From Catalimonadaceae bacterium JC749 (lineage in GTDB: Bacteria > Bacteroidota > Bacteroidia > Cytophagales > Cyclobacteriaceae), in contig JAJNNC010000010.1 of NCBI GenBank assembly GCA_021730635.1, positions 246,321 to 310,320 on the forward strand: 64,000 bases of DNA. The letters run 5' to 3'. Both the position numbers and the translations under genes were made by a program. Below the pieces are notes generated by a model. That model saw only the letters and a list, made by a program, of their open reading frames with translations, was not told the origin of the DNA and searched no databases. Below, piece by piece: positions 24,029 through 33,378 of the stretch; position 1 is the first letter of the stretch; each line of letters opens with the position of its first letter.

Positions 24029-25300
24029 ATGAAGCTAAAATCTATACAAGTGATCATCCTGCTAGCGGCTTTTGCACTGGTGGGCTTGTTGTCTATTCAG
24101 GTGTATTGGTTTCAAAAAGCTTTTGGCCTGGAAGAAAAACAATTTCACGAAAAAGTCACGCTGGCTTTGCGGAGTGTAGCGAACCAGTTGCTGGCAGTAC
24201 AGGAAGATAAGTCTTCCCCTATCCCTCCGGTTACGCAAGTAGCTTCCAATCAGTTTACAATGAAGTTGAATACGCCTGTGATGTACGAAGAAGTGTATGT
24301 CCTGTTGAAAGAGCATTTCTCCTATTATGACATCCCGCAGCCCTATCAGCTGGCTTTACAAAAAGCAGAGGCTCCCCGGTTGATGCTGGGTGGATTGGTG
24401 CTCCTGCCTGATACCCCGCAATTTCCTATTCCTTGCCTCACCCGGGAGGTGATACCGGCTACGTATGAGGTAAGCATCACCTTTCCGGACAAGGAATTGT
24501 ATCTGGCTGAAGGCATGCAGGTGTGGTATGGCACAGGGCTTACCTTTCTGGTCGTATTGTTTTTCTTCTCGTATACGGCGATCATCACGCTGAAGGAGAA
24601 AAAGTTATCGGCTATGAAGAGGGATTTTATCAATAATATGACCCATGAATTGAAGACACCGCTAGCCAGTATTTCATTAGCCAGTGAAGTGTTGTGTAAG
24701 CCTTCTCCCAACATGGATGCTGCCAGAACAGTCCATTATGCCTCTCTCATTTACCAGGAAACACAACGGCTGCAACATCAGGTAGAGCAGGTACTGCAGA
24801 CTGCCCGGTTAGAAAAAGGAGCCCTCGAGCTTAAGCTTACCCTGCTGGATGCCCATCGGCTGATTGAAGAAGTGCTGGAAACCATAGGCGTGAGAATGCA
24901 GCAAAGGGCAGGGCAGCTGCACACCGAGCTGAAAGCCCAAAGCAGTCGGGTGATGGCTGATGCCCATCACTTTAAAAACATGCTTTATAACCTATTGGAT
25001 AACGCAGAGAAATATTCTCCTGAGCGGCCTCAGATCAAAGTGATGACCTACAATCAGGCAGGGCAACTGGTAATTTCTATTGGGGATCGTGGAATGGGAA
25101 TGACACCAGGGGTGCAGCAATATATCTTCGACGCATTCTACCGGGGACAGAAAGGAAATGTGCAGGCGAATCAGGGGTTTGGTTTAGGGTTAAACTATGT
25201 AAAAGTGTTGATGAAAGCGCATCGGGGCCATGTGCAGGTGAAAAGCAAAGCAGGAGAGGGGAGTTTGTTTAGTTTGTCCTTTCCTTGTGTAGCTGTATGA
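24029..25300 (+). CDS. Membrane sensor histidine kinase
   Basis: 423 residues from MKLKSIQVIILL; an ATG at 23993 adds 12 hydrophobic residues. TM1 about 5-25, a periplasmic sensor of about 140 residues, TM2 about 170-190 (FLVVLFFFSYTAIITL), then HisKA with phospho-acceptor in NNMTHELKTPLASIS, and HATPase with NLLDNAEKYSPE, GDRGMGM and GFGLGLNYV. No HAMP is obvious. The stop overlaps the response-regulator start (ATGA), so the pair is translationally coupled. Confidence 0.92.
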   Translation: MKLKSIQVIILLAAFALVGLLSIQVYWFQKAFGLEEKQFHEKVTLALRSVANQLLAVQEDKSSPIPPVTQVASNQFTMKLNTPVMYEEVYVLLKEHFSYYDIPQPYQLALQKAEAPRLMLGGLVLLPDTPQFPIPCLTREVIPATYEVSITFPDKELYLAEGMQVWYGTGLTFLVVLFFFSYTAIITLKEKKLSAMKRDFINNMTHELKTPLASISLASEVLCKPSPNMDAARTVHYASLIYQETQRLQHQVEQVLQTARLEKGALELKLTLLDAHRLIEEVLETIGVRMQQRAGQLHTELKAQSSRVMADAHHFKNMLYNLLDNAEKYSPERPQIKVMTYNQAGQLVISIGDRGMGMTPGVQQYIFDAFYRGQKGNVQANQGFGLGLNYVKVLMKAHRGHVQVKSKAGEGSLFSLSFPCVAV

Positions 25301-26001
25301 ACAAAGAAAAAATAAAGATATTGCTGGCAGAAGATGATACGACGATGGGGTATCTGCTGAAAGACAATCTGCAGATGGCCGGTTATACAGTAGACCTGTG
25401 TGTGGATGGTCAGAATGCCTTGAATCATTATCTGTCGGGTACTTATCATCTCGGTATTTTCGATGTAATGATGCCCAAAAAAGATGGGTTTCAGTTGGCG
25501 AGAGAAATCCGCAGCGTAGACAAAACCCTTCCCATTGTGTTTCTGACCGCTCGTCACTTGACAGAAGACCGTATCCATGGCTTTCAGGCAGGTGCTGATG
25601 ATTACATCAGCAAGCCTTTTAGTATTGAAGAACTGCTGCTGCGGGTAGAAGCTGTTTTGAAGAGAACCTATCACTGGCCTACCCAGGCAGATGCGCAATC
25701 TGTCTTTCAGTTTGGCAACAGCAGCTTGGAGGTAGCACATCTTAGGCTCCTTTCAGCAGGGAGCACTTATCAGTTGACAGACAAGGAAACCAGGCTGTTG
25801 CAACTGCTGGCCAGGTACCAGAACCAGGTGCTCCTTCGCGACATGATTCAGAAAGCCATCTGGGAGGATGATGGTTATTTTGTGGGCAGAAGCCTGGATG
25901 TTTTTATTTCCCGCTTGAGAAAGATGCTGCAAAAAGATAAGAAAGTAAGCATCGTCAACCTGCATGGCACCGGCTATAAGCTGGAGGTAGCCAAAGAGTA
26001 G
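25297..26001 (+). CDS. OmpR-family response regulator
   Basis: 234 residues from MNKEKIKILLAEDD. Receiver domain with the acidic AEDD pair, phospho-acceptor Asp in IFDVMMPKKDG, Thr in FLTARH and Lys in ISKPF; then a winged-helix domain (about 125-232) with LTDKETRLLQLLA and GRSLDVFISRLRKML. It is activated by the overlapping kinase. The direct repeats upstream of the kinase are likely binding sites; the neighbouring receptor and BNR genes are candidate targets. Confidence 0.93.
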   Translation: MNKEKIKILLAEDDTTMGYLLKDNLQMAGYTVDLCVDGQNALNHYLSGTYHLGIFDVMMPKKDGFQLAREIRSVDKTLPIVFLTARHLTEDRIHGFQAGADDYISKPFSIEELLLRVEAVLKRTYHWPTQADAQSVFQFGNSSLEVAHLRLLSAGSTYQLTDKETRLLQLLARYQNQVLLRDMIQKAIWEDDGYFVGRSLDVFISRLRKMLQKDKKVSIVNLHGTGYKLEVAKE

Positions 26002-26168
26002 ATTGCTGACCTGTTGCATCAGCGCTAAAAGGGATGCAGTCTTCCTGCGCTTCACTGCATGAGTGATGCTTTCAAGCCCTGTCAGTGCAGACGACAGCAC
26101 ATAATACAGCTACCGCGTGTTAGTGCAATTTCAGCTACGTAAGTAGCATTTCCAAAGAGAATAATAAT

Positions 26169-26585
26169 TTAAACCTCCTGAGGCACTTCGCCCCGGTAGG
26201 CGATCCAGTGCTGGTGGGTGTCTATCTTATGCGCAAATCTGTTTACCTTTCCTTCTGCATTGAAATACCAGATGTGAGTTTCATCCTCTTCAACAATCTT
26301 CCTGCCAGTAGCTTTTACGGTCAGAGCTACATCAATGAGTGCTACCACTACGGAGCCGTTCTCAAGAAAAGTCTTGGGCTGGAACTTATGGAACTCAAAA
26401 GCACTGAGGGCTTCGAAAAACTGGAGCACCGCTGTACGACCGTGCCGGGGTTGGAGCCATGGTGTGATGGGTGAGGTGATAGCGTACTCCCACTCAATGT
26501 CTTCAGCCAGATGATCCAGGATGACAGGAATATCGCCTTGTCCGAAGGCTGCATAGATGTGTTGGACGGTTTCCAGGTTTGACAT
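26169..26585 (-). CDS. SnoaL-like/NTF2-fold protein
   Basis: 138 residues. Typical NTF2 start (ETVQHIYAAFGQGDIPVILDHLAEDIEWE), a HGRTAVLQFFEAL helix, and the C-terminal ETHIWYFNAEGKVNRFAHKIDTHQ. These proteins form a cone-shaped cavity and may be enzymes or binding proteins; no catalytic residue can be named. Isolated minus-strand gene. Confidence 0.85.
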   Translation of the reverse strand: MSNLETVQHIYAAFGQGDIPVILDHLAEDIEWEYAITSPITPWLQPRHGRTAVLQFFEALSAFEFHKFQPKTFLENGSVVVALIDVALTVKATGRKIVEEDETHIWYFNAEGKVNRFAHKIDTHQHWIAYRGEVPQEV

Positions 26586-26761
26586 GATGTTACCTCCTTT
26601 CTGATAAACTGATGATGGAATAAAACGCTTGATTGAATGGCAATTAGAGATAGCTAATATACATCAATTTTACCTGATGTGCAATCGTGGAGGAATCCGA
26701 ATTTACAGATTTACCGGATTGTGAAATAGGGGGCTGAGCGCTACAGCAGGTCATTTTCGTG

Positions 26762-26805
26762 TAAAAAGGGGCCACCCGTTTCTGTCGCCCTGAAAAGCAT
26801 GGCCC
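26762..26805 (-). terminator. Terminator-like hairpin after the pirin gene
   Basis: On the minus strand GGGCCA (26805-26800) pairs with TGGCCC (26773-26768) across a long loop, followed by CTTTTTA. It lies about 31 bp past the pirin stop codon. The loop is long, so strength is uncertain. Confidence 0.45.
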
Positions 26806-26835
26806 GATGAGCCCGGTAAGCTGTTGTTCAACCCT

Positions 26836-27684
26836 TTAAGCTTTCCAACGACCCATCTTACCCGAGTGGTAATCAGCGAAGGCCTGTCTGATTTCTTCTG
26901 CTGAGTTCATCACAAAAGGCCCCTGAGCCACAATAGGTTCGTGAAAAGGTTCTCCATGTCCAAAGATCAGGATAGTATCTTCCAGGGCTTTGACTTCTAT
27001 CAATGCTGCATCATTGTCAAACGCTACCATCTCCCGCATACTGGCTGTTTGTCCGTTAACGGCTACTTTTCCTTTTACCACATAAAATAACACATTATGG
27101 CTTTCAGGTACCTGCACGGAAAATTCTCCCGTTGGTTCCATGTCAATACGGGTCATGGTCAGTTGGGTCAGGGAATCGACCGGCCCTTGCTCTTCGCCCC
27201 AACTTCCGGAAATCAGATGAAGGGTGACCTTGTTATTTTTTATTTTGGGGATCTCTTCGGCTGCCAGACCTATATAGCGGGGAGCTGTCATTTTATACCG
27301 GGCAGGCAGGTTCAGCCAGAGTTGTATTACTTCCTCTTCGCCGCCGTGCTTCAAAAATTCCGGAGAAGAGACTTCCGAATGGATCAGGCCGCTTCCTGCT
27401 GTCATCCACTGCACCCCTCCCGCTTTGATGACACTGCTGCCGCCACTGGAATCCTGGTGCGTAATGTCGCCTTTGATGATATAGGTCAGTGTCTCGAAGC
27501 CACGGTGCGGATGCGGACCGAAAGGTAACCCCTGGTTGTTGGGCGGATAGGTTTGCGGACCATGGTGGTTTAGAAAAAGAAAAGGATCCAGATGCTCCAG
27601 GGTCTGGGTGGGCATGGCCCGGTAAGTAATCAGATTTGCTATAGGAGCGTTAACCGCCTGGTGTATTTTGATGATATTTCTCAT
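26836..27684 (-). CDS. Pirin family protein
   Basis: 282 residues, bicupin. The N-terminal cupin has the pirin metal motif: His ligands in GPHPHRGFETLTY, then HQDSSGG and SGLIHSEVS. The C-terminal cupin lacks the ligands. Relatives such as E. coli YhhW cleave quercetin in vitro; cellular role unclear. Divergent from the Crp/Fnr gene at 28003. Confidence 0.92.
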   Translation of the reverse strand: MRNIIKIHQAVNAPIANLITYRAMPTQTLEHLDPFLFLNHHGPQTYPPNNQGLPFGPHPHRGFETLTYIIKGDITHQDSSGGSSVIKAGGVQWMTAGSGLIHSEVSSPEFLKHGGEEEVIQLWLNLPARYKMTAPRYIGLAAEEIPKIKNNKVTLHLISGSWGEEQGPVDSLTQLTMTRIDMEPTGEFSVQVPESHNVLFYVVKGKVAVNGQTASMREMVAFDNDAALIEVKALEDTILIFGHGEPFHEPIVAQGPFVMNSAEEIRQAFADYHSGKMGRWKA

Positions 27685-28002
27685 AGAACCGTGTTAGCTA
27701 TTGCCCATCATTTCCTGGCCGCAGGATGAGTGGTATCCTGTTTTCTTCTCTTTATTTTGACGGTGAAGGAAGCCACAGGGTTACCAGGAAGGGGCTGTTG
27801 TATAATCAATAGTTCTGACATAAGTTTGTTTTGGAAGCCCGAGCATTGATTTTTGGTGGTCAGATAGTCAATCGCTTGTCGAGGAAGAGGCGTAGGAGTC
27901 TACCCGAAAAAAGGCAATGGGAAAGAGAAACAGGGCACTGGGTTAAGGTAAAAGTGACAGTGAGGGTGGCTTTCAGTAAATTTTAGCTTCAAACAGAATA
28001 GG
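27685..28002. other. 318-bp divergent promoter region
   Basis: Separates the pirin gene (minus) from the Crp/Fnr gene (plus) and must contain both promoters. No long palindrome or gene was found. Confidence 0.4.
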
Positions 28003-28608
28003 ATGAAAAAATCAAGTGACGCTTTGCCTGAAACGGTTTTCCCCGAGCTCTATGCCTTTGTCCGGCAGTTTCATCCCATTGACGGACCTACTTTTCATCT
28101 GTTAACATCCCACTTCACAGCCAGGACTTTCCACAAAGGAGATTATCTGGTAGAAGAAGGGCAAACCCAGAAGGAGCTGTTCTTTGTGCATAAAGGGGTT
28201 CAAATGTCTTTTTTTGTGCATGAGGGAAAGCAACACATCATAGCCTTTGCGTATCCTCCCAACATAGTGGCAATTCCGGAGTCTTTTACCTTGCAGAAGC
28301 CATCCCAGTATTACCTGCAGTGCCTGACAAAGAGTGAATTCAACTGTATTTCTTTCAACAGGTTGCAGCAATTGTTTGATCAGTCGCAACCCCTTGAGCG
28401 GCTGTTCAGGAAAATTACTGAAACCATTCTGGCCGGACTGATCCAGCGCCATATAGAATTACAGACCCTACCCATAGAAGACAGGTTCAAAGCCTTTGCA
28501 GCCCGGAGTCCTCAGCTTTTGCAGATGATCCCCCATAAATATATTGCTTCTTACCTGAATATTGATCCCACTAATTTCAGCAAACTATACAATTCGGTGA
28601 AAATCTGA
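28003..28608 (+). CDS. Crp/Fnr family transcriptional regulator
   Basis: 201 residues. cNMP-binding fold about 30-130 (GDYLVEEGQTQKELFFVHKG) and a degenerate C-terminal helix-turn-helix (IPHKYIASYLNIDPTNFSKLY) as in compact Bacteroidota members. Divergent from pirin and 49 bp upstream of the dehalogenase-like hydrolase, which it probably controls. Confidence 0.87.
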   Translation: MKKSSDALPETVFPELYAFVRQFHPIDGPTFHLLTSHFTARTFHKGDYLVEEGQTQKELFFVHKGVQMSFFVHEGKQHIIAFAYPPNIVAIPESFTLQKPSQYYLQCLTKSEFNCISFNRLQQLFDQSQPLERLFRKITETILAGLIQRHIELQTLPIEDRFKAFAARSPQLLQMIPHKYIASYLNIDPTNFSKLYNSVKI

Positions 28609-28657
28609 CAAGTTGGTATAGACCAACTTAATTGTGAGTCGCAGCCCTTTACTTTGC

Positions 28658-29575
28658 ATGAAACCTTTAAATGCCATGACTATGCAATATTTCACCTGGC
28701 TGGACAAACAGGAATACCCTTTTGCCGCCCGTTATTTTACCATCCATCAGCAACGGCTGCACTATATTGATGAGGGGCAGGGCTCGCCCATTGTTTATGT
28801 GCATGGAACACCCTCCTGGAGTTTTGATTTCCGGAATATCATCCGGCAGCTCTCCTCACAATACAGGTGTATTGCCATAGACCATATAGGGTTTGGGCTG
28901 TCTGACAAACCGGCCCATTATGACTACTCCACCCAAAACCATAGCCGGACTCTGGAAAGCTTTATACAGCATGCACAGCTAAAAAATATTACCCTAGTGA
29001 TGCACGATTTTGGCGGACCCATTGGGTTTGATTACGCGTTGAAACATCCGGACAATGTAAAACAAATGGTGGTTATCAACTCCTGGTTATGGAGTAGTGC
29101 GCACGACCCTGCTTTTATCAAGTTTAGCAAAATATTAAAGAACCCTCTGCTTCCTTTTCTCTATCGGTATTTTAATTTTTCACCAAAGTATTTGCTGCCA
29201 CAGTCTTTTGGTGATCACAAACTGCCCAAAAGACTTTTAAAACAATATACTCATCCTTTCAGCCGTAAATCTGAAAGAAATGGAATGGTAGCCTTTGCCC
29301 AATCGTTGCTGAATGACCAGGATTGGTTTGAGACCTTGTGGAATAAGCGTAAAATACTGCAGGATAAACCAATCTTATTCATTTGGGGTATGCAGGACCA
29401 ATGGGTCACGCCACAGTACCTGGATAAATTTTCCAGTGGATTTCCGAAATCCGTGATCAGGCGCATAGAGACCGCCGGTCATTTTCCACAGGAGGAAAGC
29501 CCTGAGGAAGTGGCCAAAGCGATGACAGATTTTTTTCAACTTCATCCGAAAGAACAGCAACATCGGGTAGCTTGA
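28658..29575 (+). CDS. Alpha/beta hydrolase with Asp nucleophile (haloalkane-dehalogenase-like)
   Basis: 305 residues from MKPLNAMTMQYF; a GTG at 28634 and ATG at 28676 are alternatives. Key motifs: VHGTPSWSFDFRNI (oxyanion), IDHIGFGLSDKP, nucleophile elbow VMHDFGGPIG with Asp in place of Ser, and a late catalytic His in AGHFPQEESPEEV. An Asp nucleophile is the mark of haloalkane and fluoroacetate dehalogenases and epoxide hydrolases. The Trp usually next to the Asp in haloalkane dehalogenases is Phe here, so the reaction is uncertain. Confidence 0.8.
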   Translation: MKPLNAMTMQYFTWLDKQEYPFAARYFTIHQQRLHYIDEGQGSPIVYVHGTPSWSFDFRNIIRQLSSQYRCIAIDHIGFGLSDKPAHYDYSTQNHSRTLESFIQHAQLKNITLVMHDFGGPIGFDYALKHPDNVKQMVVINSWLWSSAHDPAFIKFSKILKNPLLPFLYRYFNFSPKYLLPQSFGDHKLPKRLLKQYTHPFSRKSERNGMVAFAQSLLNDQDWFETLWNKRKILQDKPILFIWGMQDQWVTPQYLDKFSSGFPKSVIRRIETAGHFPQEESPEEVAKAMTDFFQLHPKEQQHRVA

Positions 29576-29759
29576 AATAATCAATCTAAAAAAACAATTT
29601 GGTAAGCAATATAAATATTAGAAGGCTGAAGACTATTGCAAATAAATAAATGCAAAAGTTAATAAAACATATCTTATATTGTGTGGATATTTAAAGTTAG
29701 TTAGCTAGCAATCCTGGCTTTCTTTCCCCTTTACAGCATAAGGGGCTAACCACACTGCG

Positions 29760-30902
29760 ATGAAGGTATTTGATATTATCCGCCAACACAAAGACCAGAT
29801 TCTGAAACAATGGCTGGCAGCCGTAAAAAAACAAGTAGACGGTGCGAAGGGCCAAACCACGCCTGCGCTAAGAAACGATGTGCCCGACCTGTTAGAAGAG
29901 ATTATTACCATTCTGGATGAAGACACGCCTCAGGAATCGCTCCACGAGAGTGTGGACCATGGAAGATTGCGGGCAGCGATCAAAGGTTACACCCTGTCAC
30001 ATGTCATCAGGGAATACCGCCTGTTGCTTCAGGTTATTTTCGAGACAGTTGACCAGGTGGGGGCTATAAAACCTTCAGAAAGGAATAAGATTATCTTTAC
30101 GGTCACTTCTGCCATTGAACATGCTTCTCAGGCTTTTTTTGAGATCCGGCAAGACGAAGAAATAAAAGCCAAGCAGGAAGCAGAAGCATTGGTAGAAGAG
30201 CTGCGGGAGGAAGCGCAGCTCCGCGATGATTTTATCGGAACAGTTACACACGACTTGCGGAATCCTCTGGCGAATACCCTTACCTTTCTGGATCTGCTAA
30301 AAAATAAACTTTCTTCCGAACCTGTTTACCTTAAACATCTGCATGCGATCCAGATCAGAATCAATCAGGCTGAAACTCTTATTCGCAACTTATTGGATGT
30401 CAATCTTATCAAGTCCGGTGGGCGCCTTCCTATTCATCCGCAATGCTGCGATTTGATGGTAGAAATAAGGTCTTCGGTGGAAGAGTACGCGGAACAATAC
30501 GGAGGTGAGATCCAGATCAAATGCGAGCAGTCTTCCTTAGAAGGAAATTATGATTGTAAAGCCTTACGAAGGGCTCTGGATAATTTAATTCAGAATGCGA
30601 TCAAATATGGCGATCAGCAGTCTGTCATCACTGTCTGGTGCCGCCGCCTGGATGATTACATTGAGCTGTCGGTTCATAACTATGGTAATCCCATTCCTAT
30701 CCACCAGCAGGCCAAAATTTTTTCCCGCTATTATCAGGTGGAAGACGGTTCTCACAAAAAAGGGTGGGGTATCGGGCTGTCTTTGGTCAAAGGAATTGTG
30801 GAAGCCCACGGAGGTAAAGTGGATCTGGTAAGCTCTACACAGGAAGGTACTACTTTCTCTGCCAAAATCCCCAACACTGTGAAGCTAGCCAACGGTTCTT
30901 AA
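29760..30902 (+). CDS. Soluble sensor histidine kinase with RsbRD-like N-terminus
   Basis: 380 residues, no membrane segment. Residues about 1-125 are an all-helical sensor resembling RsbRD_N (ILKQWLAAVKKQ, then GYTLSHVIREYRLLLQ); a coiled-coil linker (about 135-155) leads to HisKA (FIGTVTHDLRNPLANT) and HATPase (NLIQNAIKYGDQ, SLVKGIVEAHGGKV). No response regulator adjoins it, so it is an orphan kinase. Confidence 0.87.
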   Translation: MKVFDIIRQHKDQILKQWLAAVKKQVDGAKGQTTPALRNDVPDLLEEIITILDEDTPQESLHESVDHGRLRAAIKGYTLSHVIREYRLLLQVIFETVDQVGAIKPSERNKIIFTVTSAIEHASQAFFEIRQDEEIKAKQEAEALVEELREEAQLRDDFIGTVTHDLRNPLANTLTFLDLLKNKLSSEPVYLKHLHAIQIRINQAETLIRNLLDVNLIKSGGRLPIHPQCCDLMVEIRSSVEEYAEQYGGEIQIKCEQSSLEGNYDCKALRRALDNLIQNAIKYGDQQSVITVWCRRLDDYIELSVHNYGNPIPIHQQAKIFSRYYQVEDGSHKKGWGIGLSLVKGIVEAHGGKVDLVSSTQEGTTFSAKIPNTVKLANGS

Positions 30903-30996
30903 AATGCCTGGTTCATCTCAGGAACACCTTCATGCCACTTGTCTCCTGATCTCTCCATAGATTGTTAGCGTTTAATAGGCTGTGGCGAATGAATAG

Positions 30997-31024
30997 AAAA
31001 ATCTGGCGTCTCCACCAGATTTTA
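30997..31024. terminator. Bidirectional terminator-like hairpin
   Basis: Perfect 9-bp arms AAAATCTGG (30998-31006) and CCAGATTTT (31015-31023) with an 8-bp loop, between convergent genes. The arms end in A and T runs, so it can act in both directions. Confidence 0.7.
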
Positions 31025-31071
31025 TGAAATAGGTACCTGTAAAAAGGCAGGCGCGCAGTGGCCTTTACAAG

Positions 31072-32058
31072 CTATTCTACTGAAATGAGTTGCTCAGTGG
31101 GGTCACCTTCTTCCGTTTGAGCCTGGATAAATCCTACCCCCGGCGCATAAAATTTATATTCAAGGACATCCGGTTCTAAGGGCGTGGTTTCCCTGGTCTT
31201 CAGGCAGTTTTCGAAGGTGCCATAAGGGACTGTAATCGTATTGTTCAAACTGATCACTTCGCCCCGGTCTTCTGCTTCACCTTCATAATACTCCTGCCGG
31301 TACTTCAGTCCGGGTTCGGGATCAGCCAGCATGATAATGCCAGGTACCGCTCCATCCACACCGGCTTCCCAGCTTCCTGCCGTACTGACCACCTCTCCGT
31401 CTTCCAGCTCTTTCGTATCCTCTCCCATATACCACACATTGCCGTCTTCATCCTGAGTATACCAGTCATAGGTATCTTCTATAAGTTCGTCATCTTCAAA
31501 TTCCTGGTCGTGTACGACGACACAGTTTATACCCAGAATAACTTTGGTGTCGCTGGTAACTTCCGTGATCACCTTTTCTTCTACGCCTTCGTCGTTAACA
31601 AAGCGATACGTGAAGGTGGTGCCAGGGATCAATGGGAAATAAGGATTATCAATCGTTTCAGAAAAGCTGGAAGGGTCCAGGTTATCCAGATCAATAATGT
31701 CCATGTCTACCAGTTCTTCGTCATCTTCCATGCTTAGCTCGCATTCGCAGCCTGCTTTTTTCTCAATGGCATCGTCGTCTCCTTCCACCACCAGTTCGCC
31801 CTCTTCGTCAAACATAACGTACCTTTCTTTTCCCTGGTCACTAAACAAAGCAATGTAACCTGAATTGGCTTCGCACCAGGTGAGTACAGTTTCTCCGGCA
31901 TACAGCTCATGGAAAGATTCCAGAACAGCATTGGGCACTCCTTCCCCGTCGGCCACCGGACAAGCGGGTTCTTCTTTATCGAAAAGATCATCTAACGTTT
32001 CACAGGCTGAGGCGGCCACCAGGGCTATCAGCCAAACAATCCAATTGATTTTTTTCAT
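31072..32058 (-). CDS. Acidic lipoprotein of unknown function
   Basis: 328 residues. Signal ending LVAASAC (lipobox). The mature protein is very acidic (MEDDEELVDMDIIDLDNLD near 132-150). Residues about 40-100 look like a small beta domain (YIALFSDQGKERYVMFDEEGEL); about 155-325 another beta-rich domain with TFTYRFVNDEGVEEKVITEV, YDWYTQDEDGNVWYMGED and ENCLKTRETTPLEPDVLEYK, which resembles lipoproteins found near ECF systems. No named family assigned. Confidence 0.65.
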   Translation of the reverse strand: MKKINWIVWLIALVAASACETLDDLFDKEEPACPVADGEGVPNAVLESFHELYAGETVLTWCEANSGYIALFSDQGKERYVMFDEEGELVVEGDDDAIEKKAGCECELSMEDDEELVDMDIIDLDNLDPSSFSETIDNPYFPLIPGTTFTYRFVNDEGVEEKVITEVTSDTKVILGINCVVVHDQEFEDDELIEDTYDWYTQDEDGNVWYMGEDTKELEDGEVVSTAGSWEAGVDGAVPGIIMLADPEPGLKYRQEYYEGEAEDRGEVISLNNTITVPYGTFENCLKTRETTPLEPDVLEYKFYAPGVGFIQAQTEEGDPTEQLISVE

Positions 32059-32085
32059 CGTTCAGCATTTTTTTGGTAAGTGAAT

Positions 32086-32130
32086 AAAAAGCAAAAACCC
32101 GGGTTTACTTCTCCATACGTTCACCCGGGT
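32086..32130 (-). terminator. Terminator of the ECF sigma operon
   Basis: Two ACCCGGGT octamers (32097-32104 and 32123-32130) pair across an 18-bp loop; on the minus strand the stem is followed by TTTTGCTTTTT. It lies 28 bp past the stop of the barrel-like gene and before the acidic lipoprotein gene. Confidence 0.7.
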
Positions 32131-32157
32131 GCCCAATGCTGCGTGCTTACTATTTTT

Positions 32158-33378
32158 TTAGAACCGGAAGTGTAAGCCACTCTGGATCCCAATCAGTTGA
32201 TCGCTGGTCTTCAGCCATTTAGTACGGTGGGTAGCTTGCAGTTGCCAGTGCCAATGCTGGCTCAGCGAATAGCTGAACCCGGCCTGTAGCAGCAAGAAAC
32301 CGGGTTGTATGGATCGTTGCTCCCCTTCCTGCTCGTATAGCCATTCCAGATCAGAGTGTAAGTTGCTGAACTCATAGATGACTTCATAAGGCAAGGGTTG
32401 CAACAGGCCGTAACCGGCGCCGGCAAAAGGTTTCAGCCGCCCTTGCGCATTAAAGTAGTAATGCAGTCCTGCTGAATATTGCAGCATGGGTTGCGGTACT
32501 TCTGCTTTCAGAAAAGTAAAATCATGAGAGGGAGGTTCTACCAGGGGAATATCGATGGCCTCATTGAGCTGGCTGGTTTCAAAACCTGTATTCATATAGC
32601 TGGTTTCAGCCCACAACCGAAAGTGTGATGAAAATCCAACAGCGGCCTGTATGCCTGCAAGAGAACTCTGTGAAGCGGGGAGGTCCTGTCGAGACACATG
32701 GACCCAGCCCCCCGTCAGGCCTACCTGAAAACTGTGGGGACGCAGCCCTGATAACTGAAGCCGGAAGGCTTTCTTGCGCCTTGGAAAGATAACCTCTTCC
32801 GGTGTTTCCGGCAAAGGAGGAAGCCGAAGGGTTAAGGGCGCAAGCCAGGAAATATTCACTTTGTGTAGGGGGGGCATCCCTGTTTCCTCCCCTTCCTCAA
32901 GCGCAGACCCTACCGGATTTTCTTCTCTTATGGGCTGTAGCCGGTCTTTTAGCGAACGACGCCAGGAGAGGGCTACGTAAGGCTCTGACAATGAAAACCT
33001 GTGCTGTGATCGGTTCAAAGGAGAAACCGCTGAAACCAGGGAGGCATGGTGTCTATCAGGCATGGAAACCACCCGTGTGACGTAAATGGTATCTGTTTGG
33101 TAAATCACTTTGGTTTGAAAAATAGTGTCTGGCTGACTTTTCTTTTCAGCAGCAGGTTGTCGACTCATTTTCGATGCATAATACCACCAGGTATTGCTTC
33201 CTAACAGGAGAAGCAAAAGGGGAACTGCCAGCCACCCCCAGGCAAATCCGGCAGATGAATGAGGATAGAACCGGGTGAGGCGTTGTTGTAAAGCTTGCCA
33301 GTCGCGCTCCTCAAAGGAAGGTTCTGCCCGTTTTTCAAGTTGTTTCCGAAACTGTTTGAAAAAATCTTCCATATTCAA
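32158..33378 (-). CDS. Membrane protein with anti-sigma-like N-terminus and barrel-like C-terminus
   Basis: 406 residues. A charged N-terminus (MEDFFKQFRKQLEKRAE), a strong TM at about 47-66 (WLAVPLLLLLLGSNTWWYY), a disordered Pro/Ser linker and a C-terminal about 200 residues of alternating hydrophobic and aromatic beta-strands ending HFRF, as in outer-membrane barrels. Its start overlaps the sigma factor stop (ATGA), so it is the likely anti-sigma factor. Having an inner-membrane helix and an outer-membrane barrel in one chain is unusual. Confidence 0.7.
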   Translation of the reverse strand: MNMEDFFKQFRKQLEKRAEPSFEERDWQALQQRLTRFYPHSSAGFAWGWLAVPLLLLLLGSNTWWYYASKMSRQPAAEKKSQPDTIFQTKVIYQTDTIYVTRVVSMPDRHHASLVSAVSPLNRSQHRFSLSEPYVALSWRRSLKDRLQPIREENPVGSALEEGEETGMPPLHKVNISWLAPLTLRLPPLPETPEEVIFPRRKKAFRLQLSGLRPHSFQVGLTGGWVHVSRQDLPASQSSLAGIQAAVGFSSHFRLWAETSYMNTGFETSQLNEAIDIPLVEPPSHDFTFLKAEVPQPMLQYSAGLHYYFNAQGRLKPFAGAGYGLLQPLPYEVIYEFSNLHSDLEWLYEQEGEQRSIQPGFLLLQAGFSYSLSQHWHWQLQATHRTKWLKTSDQLIGIQSGLHFRF

